Assembly: GCA_963710865.1 (NCBI GenBank)
Contig: CAVQBR010000002.1
Location: 496,001-560,000, forward strand
Direction: 5' to 3'
From: PRDV01 sp963710865
Lineage (GTDB): Bacteria; Babelota; Babeliae; Babelales; Babelaceae
Length of the DNA: 64,000 nucleotides
The position numbers and the translations under genes were made by a program. Every line of letters begins with the position of its first letter. Positions within the stretch are counted from its first letter, which is position 1. The notes beneath the pieces were generated by a model. The model had not been told where the DNA came from. It searched no databases and saw nothing but the letters and a program-made list of their open reading frames with translations. This document shows positions 1 to 8,440 of this stretch, in pieces.

Positions 1-636
1 AAGTGTCATAATTACTTGAGGCTCTTGTCCATAATGCTCTTGCAAAAACCTGCCCATCAACAAATTAAATGTTTGGTCCGTACCACCAAGCTCAACATCT
101 GCTTGCAGTGCTACCGAATCATATCCCTGCATAAGGGGATATAAAAGCTCATGAAAACCCACGGTTTGAGCACTTTTGATGCGCTGAGCAAAATCTTCGC
201 GCTCAATAATACGAGCTACGGTAACCTTGCTACATAACGCAACGAATTCACGACTCGTAAGCTTATCGAGCCATTGCGAGTTATAATGAACGGTAACTTT
301 TGCAGGATCGAGGATTTTGCTTACCTGATTAAAATAGGTTTTTGTATTAAATTCGATTTGCTCATCAGTTAAAGGAGGCCGTGTCTTTGAGCGTCCACTG
401 GGATCACCTATTCGGGCCGTAAAATCTCCGATTAAGAAAATAACTTCGTGACCTAAATCTTGAAACTGGCGCAACTTAGAAAGCGTAACAGCATGGCCTA
501 AATGCAGGTCCGCAGCTGTCGGATCCATACCAAGCTTAATTTTCAGCTTTCTCCCTGTCGCTAATTTTCTAAGAAACTCCTCCTGAGGAATAATTTGTTC
601 TACGCCTGCTGCTAACAGCTTATATTCATCTGACAT
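1..636 (-). CDS. tyrS: Tyrosyl-tRNA synthetase, N-terminal part (runs off window)
   Basis: Charges tRNA-Tyr with tyrosine in the cytosol. The 212 visible codons, read from an ATG at 634-636, show a class I synthetase Rossmann domain. The class I signature appears as HLGH in the segment LHLGHAVTLSKL, followed by the family segment IGDPSGRSKTRP and the tyrosine/ATP-pocket stretch LMQGYDS..QADVELGGTDQ. The KMSKS loop and the C-terminal tRNA-binding domain lie beyond the window edge. The start codon sits one base after the stop of the membrane gene upstream, so the two are almost certainly co-transcribed and translationally coupled. Confidence 0.95.
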   Translation of the reverse strand, partial: MSDEYKLLAAGVEQIIPQEEFLRKLATGRKLKIKLGMDPTAADLHLGHAVTLSKLRQFQDLGHEVIFLIGDFTARIGDPSGRSKTRPPLTDEQIEFNTKTYFNQVSKILDPAKVTVHYNSQWLDKLTSREFVALCSKVTVARIIEREDFAQRIKSAQTVGFHELLYPLMQGYDSVALQADVELGGTDQTFNLLMGRFLQEHYGQEPQVIMTL

Positions 637-637
637 A

Positions 638-1381
638 TTAGACTCCAAATACGTGTGCTATCTGACATGCGCCCCACTCAGTTATTTGCAGAAGGCAAAA
701 TACGAGGTGCTCCCCAAACAAATAAACAACCAAAAATGGCCCGAGAAATGAGAGATACTCAGCATATTCAATATAACTATAACCCTTTTCAAAACCCACG
801 AGCAAAGCATACCGAAACCCATTAAATATAATACTAATCGCTGCAATTAAAATATTGATATACACAAGAGACACCAAAAAGAATGCTCCTACAATAGCAA
901 CCGTCGAATGCTGATCACCAAACAAAGCAGCAATATTTAAATGGGCACTCTTAGAGAAAAAGATCATGAACGACTTACTAAAATAGGAAAAGATCAGTGA
1001 TACGAGAATTGCAGTAAGATAGTATCCAAAAAAGACCACAGATACCACCAAAGAAACTATTGTCAGCAACAGAGCAACGACCGCTTCCGTAAAATAAGCT
1101 ACAAATAATCGCACATAGCGCCACTTTCCTATAAATGCATAGGGGTCTATAGGTACCGTCTGCATCCAGCCTATGCCTAAGAAAATAAGCACAAGCAATC
1201 CAAAAAGATCTATGTGCATAAAAGGGTTTGGGCTCATGTAGCCCTCATCCCGAGCTGTATTGTCACCTAAACAAGAGATTATGTACGACTGCAGACATCC
1301 GTTAATAGTATGGGATACTAAATAAGCAGCAACGAGTAATATGAGAGCAAAAAGAAGTTCAGCACTTGCAAGATTTATCAT
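638..1381 (-). CDS. Site-2-protease (M50)-like membrane protein lacking the zinc motif
   Basis: A polytopic membrane protein of about 247 residues with at least five hydrophobic segments. The stretch LGDNTARDEGYMSPNPFMHIDLFG, followed by GW..TVPIDPYAF, matches the layout of the rhomboid-sized M50B/YwhC-type site-2 proteases, including their NPxxHID and PVxP segments. The position expected to hold HExxH reads SHTINGC, so the glutamate and second histidine are absent. It is probably a pseudo-protease or has another role. I chose ATG 1381 over GTG 1390 because a TAAGG sits eight bases upstream of the ATG. It ends one base before tyrS. Confidence 0.6.
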   Translation of the reverse strand: MINLASAELLFALILLVAAYLVSHTINGCLQSYIISCLGDNTARDEGYMSPNPFMHIDLFGLLVLIFLGIGWMQTVPIDPYAFIGKWRYVRLFVAYFTEAVVALLLTIVSLVVSVVFFGYYLTAILVSLIFSYFSKSFMIFFSKSAHLNIAALFGDQHSTVAIVGAFFLVSLVYINILIAAISIIFNGFRYALLVGFEKGYSYIEYAEYLSFLGPFLVVYLFGEHLVFCLLQITEWGACQIAHVFGV

Positions 1382-1468
1382 AGATTGCACCTTAAAAAGT
1401 ATTCACTACGTTAAGTGTACGCAAATTTGTGCATGTGGTCAAAAGAGCTCAGCAGGACTCAGATCATT

Positions 1469-2626
1469 CTAGACTTCCCGCCCTCTGTACTTTTCTTGGA
1501 TAGTTCTCACTGAGCACGCAACAAACTGGATAAATGCACTATAGTCCCTTGTTGTTACGGCGTCGCCGACAATATCATTGAAAAGCTTATCTTCCGTAAT
1601 AACTGGCGGTAAATAACCGAAACTTAGAAGTAATGCACTTGCAACAGCCCTCCCCGTTCTCTTATGCCCCCCATTCCAAGGATGTATACACATGATATCA
1701 AGCCAAATCCTTGCAGCTACTTCAATAGGATGGATTCCACGAGTGTTTATAACGTCTAAACCCTTAGACAATTCTCCTGGAATTGACGCTGGCTCGGGAA
1801 ATAAATGCCATCGCCTCTTCAGCCATTGCTCACAATCAATGAACCCTGGCTGATACACCGTATCATAGTCAATCGAATCTTTCTCCCATTGATCTACTTC
1901 TTCAAGATCTAAGTTTAAAAGCAAACCTTTGGCACTATGAACATCGGTTGCTATGCGCAAAATCGTTTTAATGCTCTCGGGAGCGATTCCCCGCTTATCC
2001 TCAGTCTGCTTAAGAATATCAACTCCACCTGGAACTCCTGGCACTGGTATTTTTCGCCACTTTGCTAAGACAGCACTATTTGCTAAAAGCCCTCTCTTTA
2101 GATCTGCCAGAAAATCGGCAAAGCTTCTCTCTGTCACACTTAAATGCTGAAGGGCCCAATAAGTCTTCGGATCTTCTCTAAAAACTCCATTGGTAGGCTC
2201 GCTAAGACGAGTAACACATGCATTTATCCGCTGTATCTTTTCAAGCGTCAAGCGAGAGCTTTTTAAGCCAACAAGTACTTCGCGCTCAATCAGATTCATG
2301 GTATGAATCCAGTCATAGAGCTCAGCACTTTTAAGATACTCTTTTTCGAAGCAGCTAGTTCCTTTGCCTCGCAATGCCTCAACGAGGCTTTCCCTGGTTG
2401 CCCTTTCTGCATAATTCTTCCTTTGCTCAAACTCTTGTGAGCTCCAGGTTAAACGCCTGTATTGGGTTGGGTTTTCGTAGAGAAATTGCGGCACATGGGT
2501 AAATCCAGTAGAGGAAAATGGTGCAATTGAATCAAGTTCGATGCGCTTTACATCCTCTATAATTGCAGCCCCAAAAATAAAATTGCCGCTCAAAATACAA
2601 AAAAGGAAAAGTATAGGCTTGTTCAT
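1469..2626 (-). CDS. Exported Fic/Doc-domain protein
   Basis: Fic proteins transfer AMP or other nucleotide parts to target hydroxyls. An N-terminal hydrophobic signal (MNKPILFLFCILSG..FGAA) predicts export. Residues about 130-160 hold the Fic flap (TNGVFREDP), and the active-site loop at H315 reads HPWNGGHKRTGR. Relative to the canonical HPFxxGNGRxxR, it keeps His1, Gly6, Arg9 and Arg12. It has Gly at the metal-binding acidic position and a Doc-like Lys in the anion hole, so the reaction may differ from AMPylation. ATG 2626 is preferred to the upstream TTG because the signal peptide begins there. Likely a host-directed effector; the target is unknown. Confidence 0.82.
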   Translation of the reverse strand: MNKPILFLFCILSGNFIFGAAIIEDVKRIELDSIAPFSSTGFTHVPQFLYENPTQYRRLTWSSQEFEQRKNYAERATRESLVEALRGKGTSCFEKEYLKSAELYDWIHTMNLIEREVLVGLKSSRLTLEKIQRINACVTRLSEPTNGVFREDPKTYWALQHLSVTERSFADFLADLKRGLLANSAVLAKWRKIPVPGVPGGVDILKQTEDKRGIAPESIKTILRIATDVHSAKGLLLNLDLEEVDQWEKDSIDYDTVYQPGFIDCEQWLKRRWHLFPEPASIPGELSKGLDVINTRGIHPIEVAARIWLDIMCIHPWNGGHKRTGRAVASALLLSFGYLPPVITEDKLFNDIVGDAVTTRDYSAFIQFVACSVRTIQEKYRGREV

Positions 2627-2775
2627 GTGTCTCAATTCTTATTAATAGTGTTGTATAAGCAAAGTATATCATTTAAAGAGAACTGTAGAAACAGCATGCG
2701 CTGGAAAAAAATTTTAAACCACGTATGCTGATGATACAAACACAGTTCAGTACGTACGAGGCAGAAGAATCATCC

Positions 2776-5217
2776 ATGGATAAAAAATACGATCATCTCC
2801 AAGCAGAAGCAGCTGCTCAAGAATTATGGCGCAGCAAAGATACCTATAGCTCAGAACATAACCCGGGGCCAGTGTATAGTATAGATACCCCTCCTCCAAC
2901 AGTGTCGGGCTCGCTCCATATAGGGCATATTTTCTCCTATACCCAAACCGATATTATCGCTCGCTATATACGAATGAGTGGATATAGTGTGTTTTATCCC
3001 TTTGGCTTTGATGATAACGGACTACCTACAGAAAAATACGTTGAAAAGAAACTTGAGATTCATGCACATAGCTTGAGGCGCTCAGAGTTTATTCAGCTCT
3101 GTCTTAAAGAAACGGTAGAAGTCGAAAAAGAGTTTGAATCTTTATGGCGACGTATTGGTCTTTCCGTTGACTGGAAAGCCTGTTATTCGACCATTGATGA
3201 ACGGTCTCGCTATATTTCCCAACTTTCTTTTATTGAATTATATAAGAAAAACTATATTTACCGCAAAAATGAACCGGCACTCTATTGCACTAACTGCAGA
3301 ACGACCGTAGCACAGGCTGAACTTGATGATGCAGAAAAAGCATCAAGCTTTACCGATCTTATTTTTAAATCAGGCAACGAAGACCTTATTATCTCAACAA
3401 CACGCCCTGAGCTTTTAGCTGCAGTGAATGCTGTCTTCTTTCATCCTAACGATGCGCGTTTTACCCATTTAGCAGGTAAAATGGCAACGGTACCCTATTA
3501 CAATACTCAGGTTCCTCTCTTAGCCGATCCACTCGTAGACCCTGAAAAAGGTACCGGGCTTGTTATGTCATCAACTTTTGGTGATAAAACTGACGTCATA
3601 TGGTACAAGACCCACAATCTCGCTTATAAACCTATTATAGGCCTCGATGGCGTATTGAAGCCCGAAGCTGGGCCTCTGGCTGGTATGCGTGTTCATTCAG
3701 CTCGTGAAAAGATTCTTGAACTGCTTAAAGAAGCAGGTTTAGTTAAGTCTACTCGAGCTATTACTCATACTGTCAACGTTCATGAGCGGTGCAAAAAAGA
3801 GATCGAGTACCTTATTCTCGAACAATGGTTCTTAGCGCTTCTTCCCTATAAGCAGCAGCTTATCGACGCTGCTCACCAAATTGAGTGGTATCCTGCATTT
3901 ATGAAATCTCGATATATAAACTGGGTTGAGCATATAAGTTGGGACTGGTGCCTCTCGCGTCAACGCTTTTATGGTATTCCATTTCCAGCATGGCACTGTA
4001 CTTCTTGCAACAAAATTCTGCTAGCAGAACCAGATCAACTACCTATCGATCCACAAGAAACACCGTATAAGGGGACCTGCCCCTGTGGTAGCTCAGCTAT
4101 CAGACCCGATACCGATGTTATGGATACCTGGAACACCTCATCTCTCACACCTTATATCTGTGCAAGCTTGCGTGAACCACTAACGGAGAAGATATTCAGC
4201 ACTGATAGCATTCCCATGTCGATGCGCCCCCAAGCTCATGACATCATTCGCACATGGGCATTCTATACGATAGCAAAGACCTGGATGCATACAGGAAAGA
4301 TTCCTTGGAATAAAATCGTTATCTCAGGGCACGTTCTTTCGACGGAGAAAGAGAAGATCTCAAAGTCGAAGGGCAATAGCCCGTTGGCTCCCGAAAAGCT
4401 TCTTGCTTCATTTCCAGCAGACGCTTTACGCTACTGGACGGCCTCAGGCAGCCTCGGCTATGATATCTCCTTTTCAGAAAACCAGATTGGAATTGGTCAA
4501 AAGCTTCTCATAAAATTATGGAATGCATTCCGATTTGCAGAACCTGCTCTTATCGATCTCGACCTGACGAAAGTTCCTCACACTCTTGGCTTAGTAAACG
4601 AATGGATTCTCCATAAAGCGTCAGCCTGTTTCACTACCTATAGTCACTACTTCAAAGAGCATGAGTTTAGCCTGGCCCTCTCAGGAGTAGAGCAGTTCTT
4701 TTGGGGCGACTACTGCGATAACTACGTAGAAATTATTAAAGATCAGCTTCTTAACCCAGATGCTTACCCTGCTGAAGACGTTGCTGCAACACGGTGGACA
4801 CTTGGGATCGTTGGCCTTCGAATTTTGCAACTGTATTCTCCCTTTGTTCCTCATATCACAGAATCACTGTATGGTCAGCTATATAAAGATAAAATCGGAG
4901 CAGAGTCTATTCATCAAACAAAGTTTAGCTCCTTTCAAACGCTGTATAGCTTTGAAGCATCGAGCAACGTAATGGCTACAATCTTGGAGCTGATCGCCCA
5001 GGTAAGAAAGCTCAAAAGTGAACACCAACTATCACTCCGTACTGAACTTGCGCTTCTCACTATCGAAACTGAAAATGACGCAGTTCGAACAGAGCTTCAT
5101 ACCCATGAACTTCTTATAAAAGGAGTCACCAAGGCACAAACCATCGCAACAGCACCAGTTCTCGCTCCTGGCCTGAGAGAAGAGCAGGGCGCCTGGTATG
5201 CGTCAATTAAACTATGA
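2776..5217 (+). CDS. valS: Valyl-tRNA synthetase
   Basis: Attaches valine to tRNA-Val and edits mischarged threonine. The protein (about 813 residues) shows the HIGH motif in SGSLHIGHIFSYTQ, the editing-domain strand STTRPELL, a zinc-like Cys pair (CTNC), the WDWCLSRQRFYGIPFP segment, DVMDTWNTSS, and a KMSKS loop reading KISKSKGNS. The anticodon-binding helical domain follows. It is shorter than E. coli ValS (about 950) and lacks an obvious long C-terminal coiled coil. I took ATG 2776 because homology starts there; an upstream in-frame ATG at 2725 would add 17 unlikely residues. Its stop overlaps the ybeY start (ATGA). Confidence 0.96.
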   Translation: MDKKYDHLQAEAAAQELWRSKDTYSSEHNPGPVYSIDTPPPTVSGSLHIGHIFSYTQTDIIARYIRMSGYSVFYPFGFDDNGLPTEKYVEKKLEIHAHSLRRSEFIQLCLKETVEVEKEFESLWRRIGLSVDWKACYSTIDERSRYISQLSFIELYKKNYIYRKNEPALYCTNCRTTVAQAELDDAEKASSFTDLIFKSGNEDLIISTTRPELLAAVNAVFFHPNDARFTHLAGKMATVPYYNTQVPLLADPLVDPEKGTGLVMSSTFGDKTDVIWYKTHNLAYKPIIGLDGVLKPEAGPLAGMRVHSAREKILELLKEAGLVKSTRAITHTVNVHERCKKEIEYLILEQWFLALLPYKQQLIDAAHQIEWYPAFMKSRYINWVEHISWDWCLSRQRFYGIPFPAWHCTSCNKILLAEPDQLPIDPQETPYKGTCPCGSSAIRPDTDVMDTWNTSSLTPYICASLREPLTEKIFSTDSIPMSMRPQAHDIIRTWAFYTIAKTWMHTGKIPWNKIVISGHVLSTEKEKISKSKGNSPLAPEKLLASFPADALRYWTASGSLGYDISFSENQIGIGQKLLIKLWNAFRFAEPALIDLDLTKVPHTLGLVNEWILHKASACFTTYSHYFKEHEFSLALSGVEQFFWGDYCDNYVEIIKDQLLNPDAYPAEDVAATRWTLGIVGLRILQLYSPFVPHITESLYGQLYKDKIGAESIHQTKFSSFQTLYSFEASSNVMATILELIAQVRKLKSEHQLSLRTELALLTIETENDAVRTELHTHELLIKGVTKAQTIATAPVLAPGLREEQGAWYASIKL

Positions 5218-5654
5218 TTACTTTGAAAAATCGCCAGCGACGGTTCCCTCTCAATCTTAAAAAGATTGAGAGAACCGTCGAGCGCATTCTCACTCTTTTA
5301 AAGTATCCTGATTTTGATATTGGGATTCTGTTCACTACCAATAAAACAATTCAAAGGTACAATAAGCAGTATCGACACAAAGATAAACCGACGGATATCC
5401 TCTCTTTTAGCTACCATCACCTTACTCCAGGGCAACGCATACAGGTAACCGAAGAAGAGGATAAGAATTTAGGAGATCTCATTCTCTCAATCGAATATAT
5501 AGATAAACACAGGCTGAATCGATCATTAGAGGACCGCCTCACTGTACTGCTTATCCATGGAATCTGTCATTTACTTGGTTATGACCATGAAACGGATCGT
5601 GACTGGCGATCGATGCGAGCCAAGGAAGCGTATCTCTTAAAAAAATTAAGCTAA
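5214..5654 (+). CDS. ybeY: Endoribonuclease YbeY (16S rRNA maturation)
   Basis: A single-strand metal-dependent endoribonuclease for 16S rRNA 3' end processing and ribosome quality control. The UPF0054 signature HGICHLLGYDHETD near the C-terminus supplies the three zinc-binding histidines (HxxxHxxxxxH), preceded by DILSFSY and the acidic LGDLILS strand. Its 146 residues are normal for the family. Translation is coupled to valS through an ATGA overlap. The 3' end overlaps the tail of the convergent trmH gene by nine bases. The first codons lie inside a strong inverted repeat (5238-5280), which could modulate translation. Confidence 0.95.
   Translation: MITLKNRQRRFPLNLKKIERTVERILTLLKYPDFDIGILFTTNKTIQRYNKQYRHKDKPTDILSFSYHHLTPGQRIQVTEEEDKNLGDLILSIEYIDKHRLNRSLEDRLTVLLIHGICHLLGYDHETDRDWRSMRAKEAYLLKKLS
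5238..5280. repeat. Near-perfect inverted repeat inside ybeY
   Basis: The left arm at 5238-5258 (21 bases) is the reverse complement of the right arm at 5262-5280 (19 bases) apart from a two-base bulge, with an AAA loop. The stem is about 19 bp. It begins eight codons into ybeY and encodes part of RRFPLNLKKIERTVE. It has no T-run after it, so it does not look like a standard terminator. Confidence 0.85.
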
Positions 5655-6317
5655 GCTCTTCAATCTCTCTTCTATCTGTTTTGTACGATACGTTGACATA
5701 CCGAGCCACTTAAGTTGGAGGTCAAGTATCTCTTCTTCGCTCAAACGCCACGATTCATCAGATGCTCGAAGCCGCTTTGTAAGCTCATAGAGAGTAATTC
5801 CCGCACAAACAGAAATATTAAAACTTTCGGTAAAACCATAGAGGGGGACTTTCACAAAGGCGTCTGCATGCTCAAGCGCATACTGACTCAATCCATATTG
5901 CTCTGTACCAAATATAAGGGCAGTCTTTCTGTTAATCGGAAGCTCCTCAATGAGCATATCGTTCTCATGAGGAGTGGTTGCTACGATCGTGTAGCCAGCC
6001 GAGCGCAATGAATCATAACAAGCCTTCGTACTCATAGGCTCTTGATACGTGGTGAGGGTAAGCCATTGTGCAGACCCTTTCGCAATAGCCTGATCGACCA
6101 CAAAGCGATGCTTCCCTTCTATGATATGTACATCTTGGACTCCAAAGCATTCCGCAGATCGCAATACTGCGCTGATATTGTGCCCTTGATAAATATCTTC
6201 CAGCACAACGGTAACTGCACGTGTTCGCTCACGTGCATAGGTTTCGATTTTTCGGCGACGCTCATCCGTTACATACTGAGCAAATTCATCGAAGATTATT
6301 TTTTTGAGAGCAAGCAT
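5646..6317 (-). CDS. trmH: TrmH-family (SpoU) RNA 2'-O-methyltransferase
   Basis: A SPOUT methyltransferase that uses SAM to 2'-O-methylate an RNA ribose. Whole-length resemblance to TrmH suggests Gm18 of tRNA. Motif 1 is DIYQGHNISAVLRSAECFG with the catalytic Arg. Motif 2 is ALIFGTEQYGLS and motif 3 is VPLYGFTESFNISVCAGI, forming the trefoil knot. I chose ATG 6317 because AAAAGGG lies just upstream; earlier in-frame starts add 16 residues that do not match the family. It lacks the N-terminal L30e-like domain of rRNA-type SpoU enzymes, which favours the tRNA enzyme. Confidence 0.88.
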   Translation of the reverse strand: MLALKKIIFDEFAQYVTDERRRKIETYARERTRAVTVVLEDIYQGHNISAVLRSAECFGVQDVHIIEGKHRFVVDQAIAKGSAQWLTLTTYQEPMSTKACYDSLRSAGYTIVATTPHENDMLIEELPINRKTALIFGTEQYGLSQYALEHADAFVKVPLYGFTESFNISVCAGITLYELTKRLRASDESWRLSEEEILDLQLKWLGMSTYRTKQIEERLKSLA

Positions 6318-6359
6318 AACGACCCTTTTATGAAGATTTCTTACCAGTATAGCAAAGTT

Positions 6360-6384
6360 ACTCAAACTTTTCCCATTGAGATTT
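6360..6384. repeat. Dispersed 25-base repeat, copy A
   Basis: This intergenic 25-mer recurs at 8359-8383 with one mismatch (A/G). It contains a small CTCAA...TTGAG inverted repeat around a pyrimidine-rich loop. It lies just upstream of trmH, between divergent genes. Confidence 0.6.
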
Positions 6385-6539
6385 AGCGAACTATAAGACT
6401 GCTAGATCCAGCACCTTTGGAAGTCATTTCTGATCAAGGCTAAGCTGCACATCTTTTTGTTTTTTTTGTTGTATTTTTTTCAATCTTAGTATAGGCTTAT
6501 GGAGAAATGAAGGGATACAATTTATAGAAGGATTTTTCT

Positions 6540-7601
6540 ATGAAACTGTATTGTATTCTTATTGTGTTGTTCATTTCTACAAACTTCTTCTCTATAAAAG
6601 CCTATTTGTATGTTGCCTATGGCCTTAAATCACCAACAAATCAAAAAATTTCCCTCCTTGGCGCTCTTCATAAAAATCATACAGAATATGATGAATTTCA
6701 ATTAACCGCAACGCTTAAAATCATAGAAGAAACTGAGAAGCTTCCACCAGATAACAAATTGAAATTTTATGTTGAATGTCCTCATGCTAATATCATTAAC
6801 CCATTGATGGGTGCGATAAAATCTGTTGAAAATGGACTCATGTATTATACAAAGAATCTTGATTTACAAAACACAACCATTGAAGATTGTGACATACGTA
6901 AAGTTTCTGGAATGGCGCATCTATTGCTTATTTGTCCGCCAGCGCAAGCTTCTAAAATGCTTGGAATGATACGAGACGATCCCGAAGGAATAGCACGCCA
7001 CTGGCGCGAGAGGTTTGGCTGTAGCATCGATACTCTGACCTTTAAAGATCTCCTGGACAATCATGATATGTTGCTGCAACAATCTAAGAGCTATAGAAAC
7101 TCATGGAAATCACGCACGATAAGAAAGGCCTTCGATTGCTTGCTGCACGGAAGTCATTGTGGTCTTAAAATATTCATCCATCATCTAACTGAAGATGATC
7201 CGACTCTGGATCTTAATGAAACAGTTTTGCAGTATTCACTTCGCTACTGGTCAACCAACGGCCAGAGGCCTCACGATCTAATATTTGGACTTGTTGAAGC
7301 ATTTTCAGATTTTCTCGATATGTATACATTGCATCAGATACTTTTATTACAGAATGACCCCAACTGCAAGAGCATCATCGTTTGCACAGGGAGTTCTCAT
7401 AGTTCCAATATCTATGATGCTCTCAAAACAATAGGTTATCGCGATATAATTGATCCGATTGTAGACGATACTACTGTCAGTCCACCACCTCCACTCTCGT
7501 ATGAATATTTCATGCAACTTCTCCGACCCTCAGAAGAATTAGAAGCTAGTTTGACCAGAACAGAAGTTCCTGGAGAATCTAGTGGCTGCGTAGTAATGTA
7601 G
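6540..7601 (+). CDS. Exported TIKI/TraB-like protein with C-terminal CaaX box
   Basis: 353 residues with an N-terminal signal (MKLYCILIVLFISTNFFSIKAY). LLGALHKNH near the N-terminus, FYVECP about 50 residues later, and IIVCTGSSHSSNIYDAL near the C-terminus resemble the two GxxH motifs and intervening Glu of the TraB/GumN/EreA-ChaN (TIKI) superfamily, which includes metal-dependent peptidases. That assignment is tentative. The last four residues are CVVM, a canonical CaaX farnesylation box identical to that of human N-Ras, preceded by a flexible acidic/serine tail. AGAAGG lies upstream of the ATG. Exported and potentially lipidated by host enzymes, it is a good effector candidate. Confidence 0.6.
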   Translation: MKLYCILIVLFISTNFFSIKAYLYVAYGLKSPTNQKISLLGALHKNHTEYDEFQLTATLKIIEETEKLPPDNKLKFYVECPHANIINPLMGAIKSVENGLMYYTKNLDLQNTTIEDCDIRKVSGMAHLLLICPPAQASKMLGMIRDDPEGIARHWRERFGCSIDTLTFKDLLDNHDMLLQQSKSYRNSWKSRTIRKAFDCLLHGSHCGLKIFIHHLTEDDPTLDLNETVLQYSLRYWSTNGQRPHDLIFGLVEAFSDFLDMYTLHQILLLQNDPNCKSIIVCTGSSHSSNIYDALKTIGYRDIIDPIVDDTTVSPPPPLSYEYFMQLLRPSEELEASLTRTEVPGESSGCVVM

Positions 7602-7704
7602 GCAATTGTACTATTCTTAATCAACTATTGCATAGTTTAATTATTTCTGATAGAACTAAAATAAAAACAATATTTATAATTCACGCAAGCCAGGAGAGTT
7701 TACG

Positions 7705-8178
7705 ATGGTAAAATTAATTTTGTATACACTTTGCATGCTCATAGGGGCCCAGCTGCTCGCATTACAGCCTCATTTGATTGTTATAAATAACACAGATAAG
7801 GAAATTACACTCGAAGGTACGTCTAAAGCACCAATTACTATTATAGGAAAAGAGAATTTCTCTCTACCGATTAGCGTAAAGGGCAGAATTGAGATTCCCA
7901 ACCCTATGCATCTTTCGCGCTTGAATATTGTCGAGAAGCGCGTGTTGCGAAGTCCCAAATCAGAATCTATTCTAAAGGCTGTCCAAAAAGAGATAGAGAG
8001 GGCATTAGAAGAACAGCTTGATATTTGGTTAACTATATCTGAAAGCCGCGGCCTCTATAATCTGGGATTTAAGCGAGTTAAAAGGCAGGTAGATCTTACA
8101 CCTTTGGAACAGATTCCTGATCTGAGTACTTTAGAAGCTCCAGCTGCTGCAGCGGCGGCACCACCCCCAGCTGGCTAA
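7705..8178 (+). CDS. Small exported protein of unknown function with Ala/Pro tail
   Basis: 157 residues. A signal peptide (MVKLILYTLCMLIGAQLLA) precedes a short beta-rich segment (HLIVINNTDKEITLEG), a charged helix around residues 85-110, and a C-terminal low-complexity tail of about 13 alanines and prolines. I recognise no family. CAGGAGAG lies upstream of the ATG. The start follows the CaaX gene by about 100 bases on the same strand, and a hairpin terminator follows the stop, so the two may form one unit. Confidence 0.6.
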   Translation: MVKLILYTLCMLIGAQLLALQPHLIVINNTDKEITLEGTSKAPITIIGKENFSLPISVKGRIEIPNPMHLSRLNIVEKRVLRSPKSESILKAVQKEIERALEEQLDIWLTISESRGLYNLGFKRVKRQVDLTPLEQIPDLSTLEAPAAAAAAPPPAG

Positions 8179-8192
8179 GGCTAATTAATCTG

Positions 8193-8218
8193 CAGAGCCC
8201 ACACTTATTAGGGCTCTG
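8193..8218 (+). terminator. Hairpin after the small exported gene
   Basis: CAGAGCCC at 8193-8200 pairs with GGGCTCTG at 8211-8218 around a ten-base loop. Only a short A/T stretch follows, so termination could be weak. Confidence 0.5.
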
Positions 8219-8358
8219 TAAAATTCATCCAATTCTTCTGCCCACTCTGCAGAACCTCCTCCATTGCAGCCTCGGCCATACAAAAATGAAACTATATCAC
8301 GAATAAAATACCGTATTCATTGATAATAATAGTCATGCGATCTTCAGGCCAATTGCAT

Positions 8359-8383
8359 ACTCAAACTTTTCCCGTTGAGATTT
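8359..8383. repeat. Dispersed 25-base repeat, copy B
   Basis: Second copy of the 25-mer at 6360-6384 with a single mismatch. It lies in the 262-base gap upstream of the first lipase-like gene and may be part of its leader. Confidence 0.6.
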
Positions 8384-8440
8384 GTCCCTTTATCGCTTAC
8401 ACTAGAAGCATGACTATATATTACCCAATCAAAGGATATT

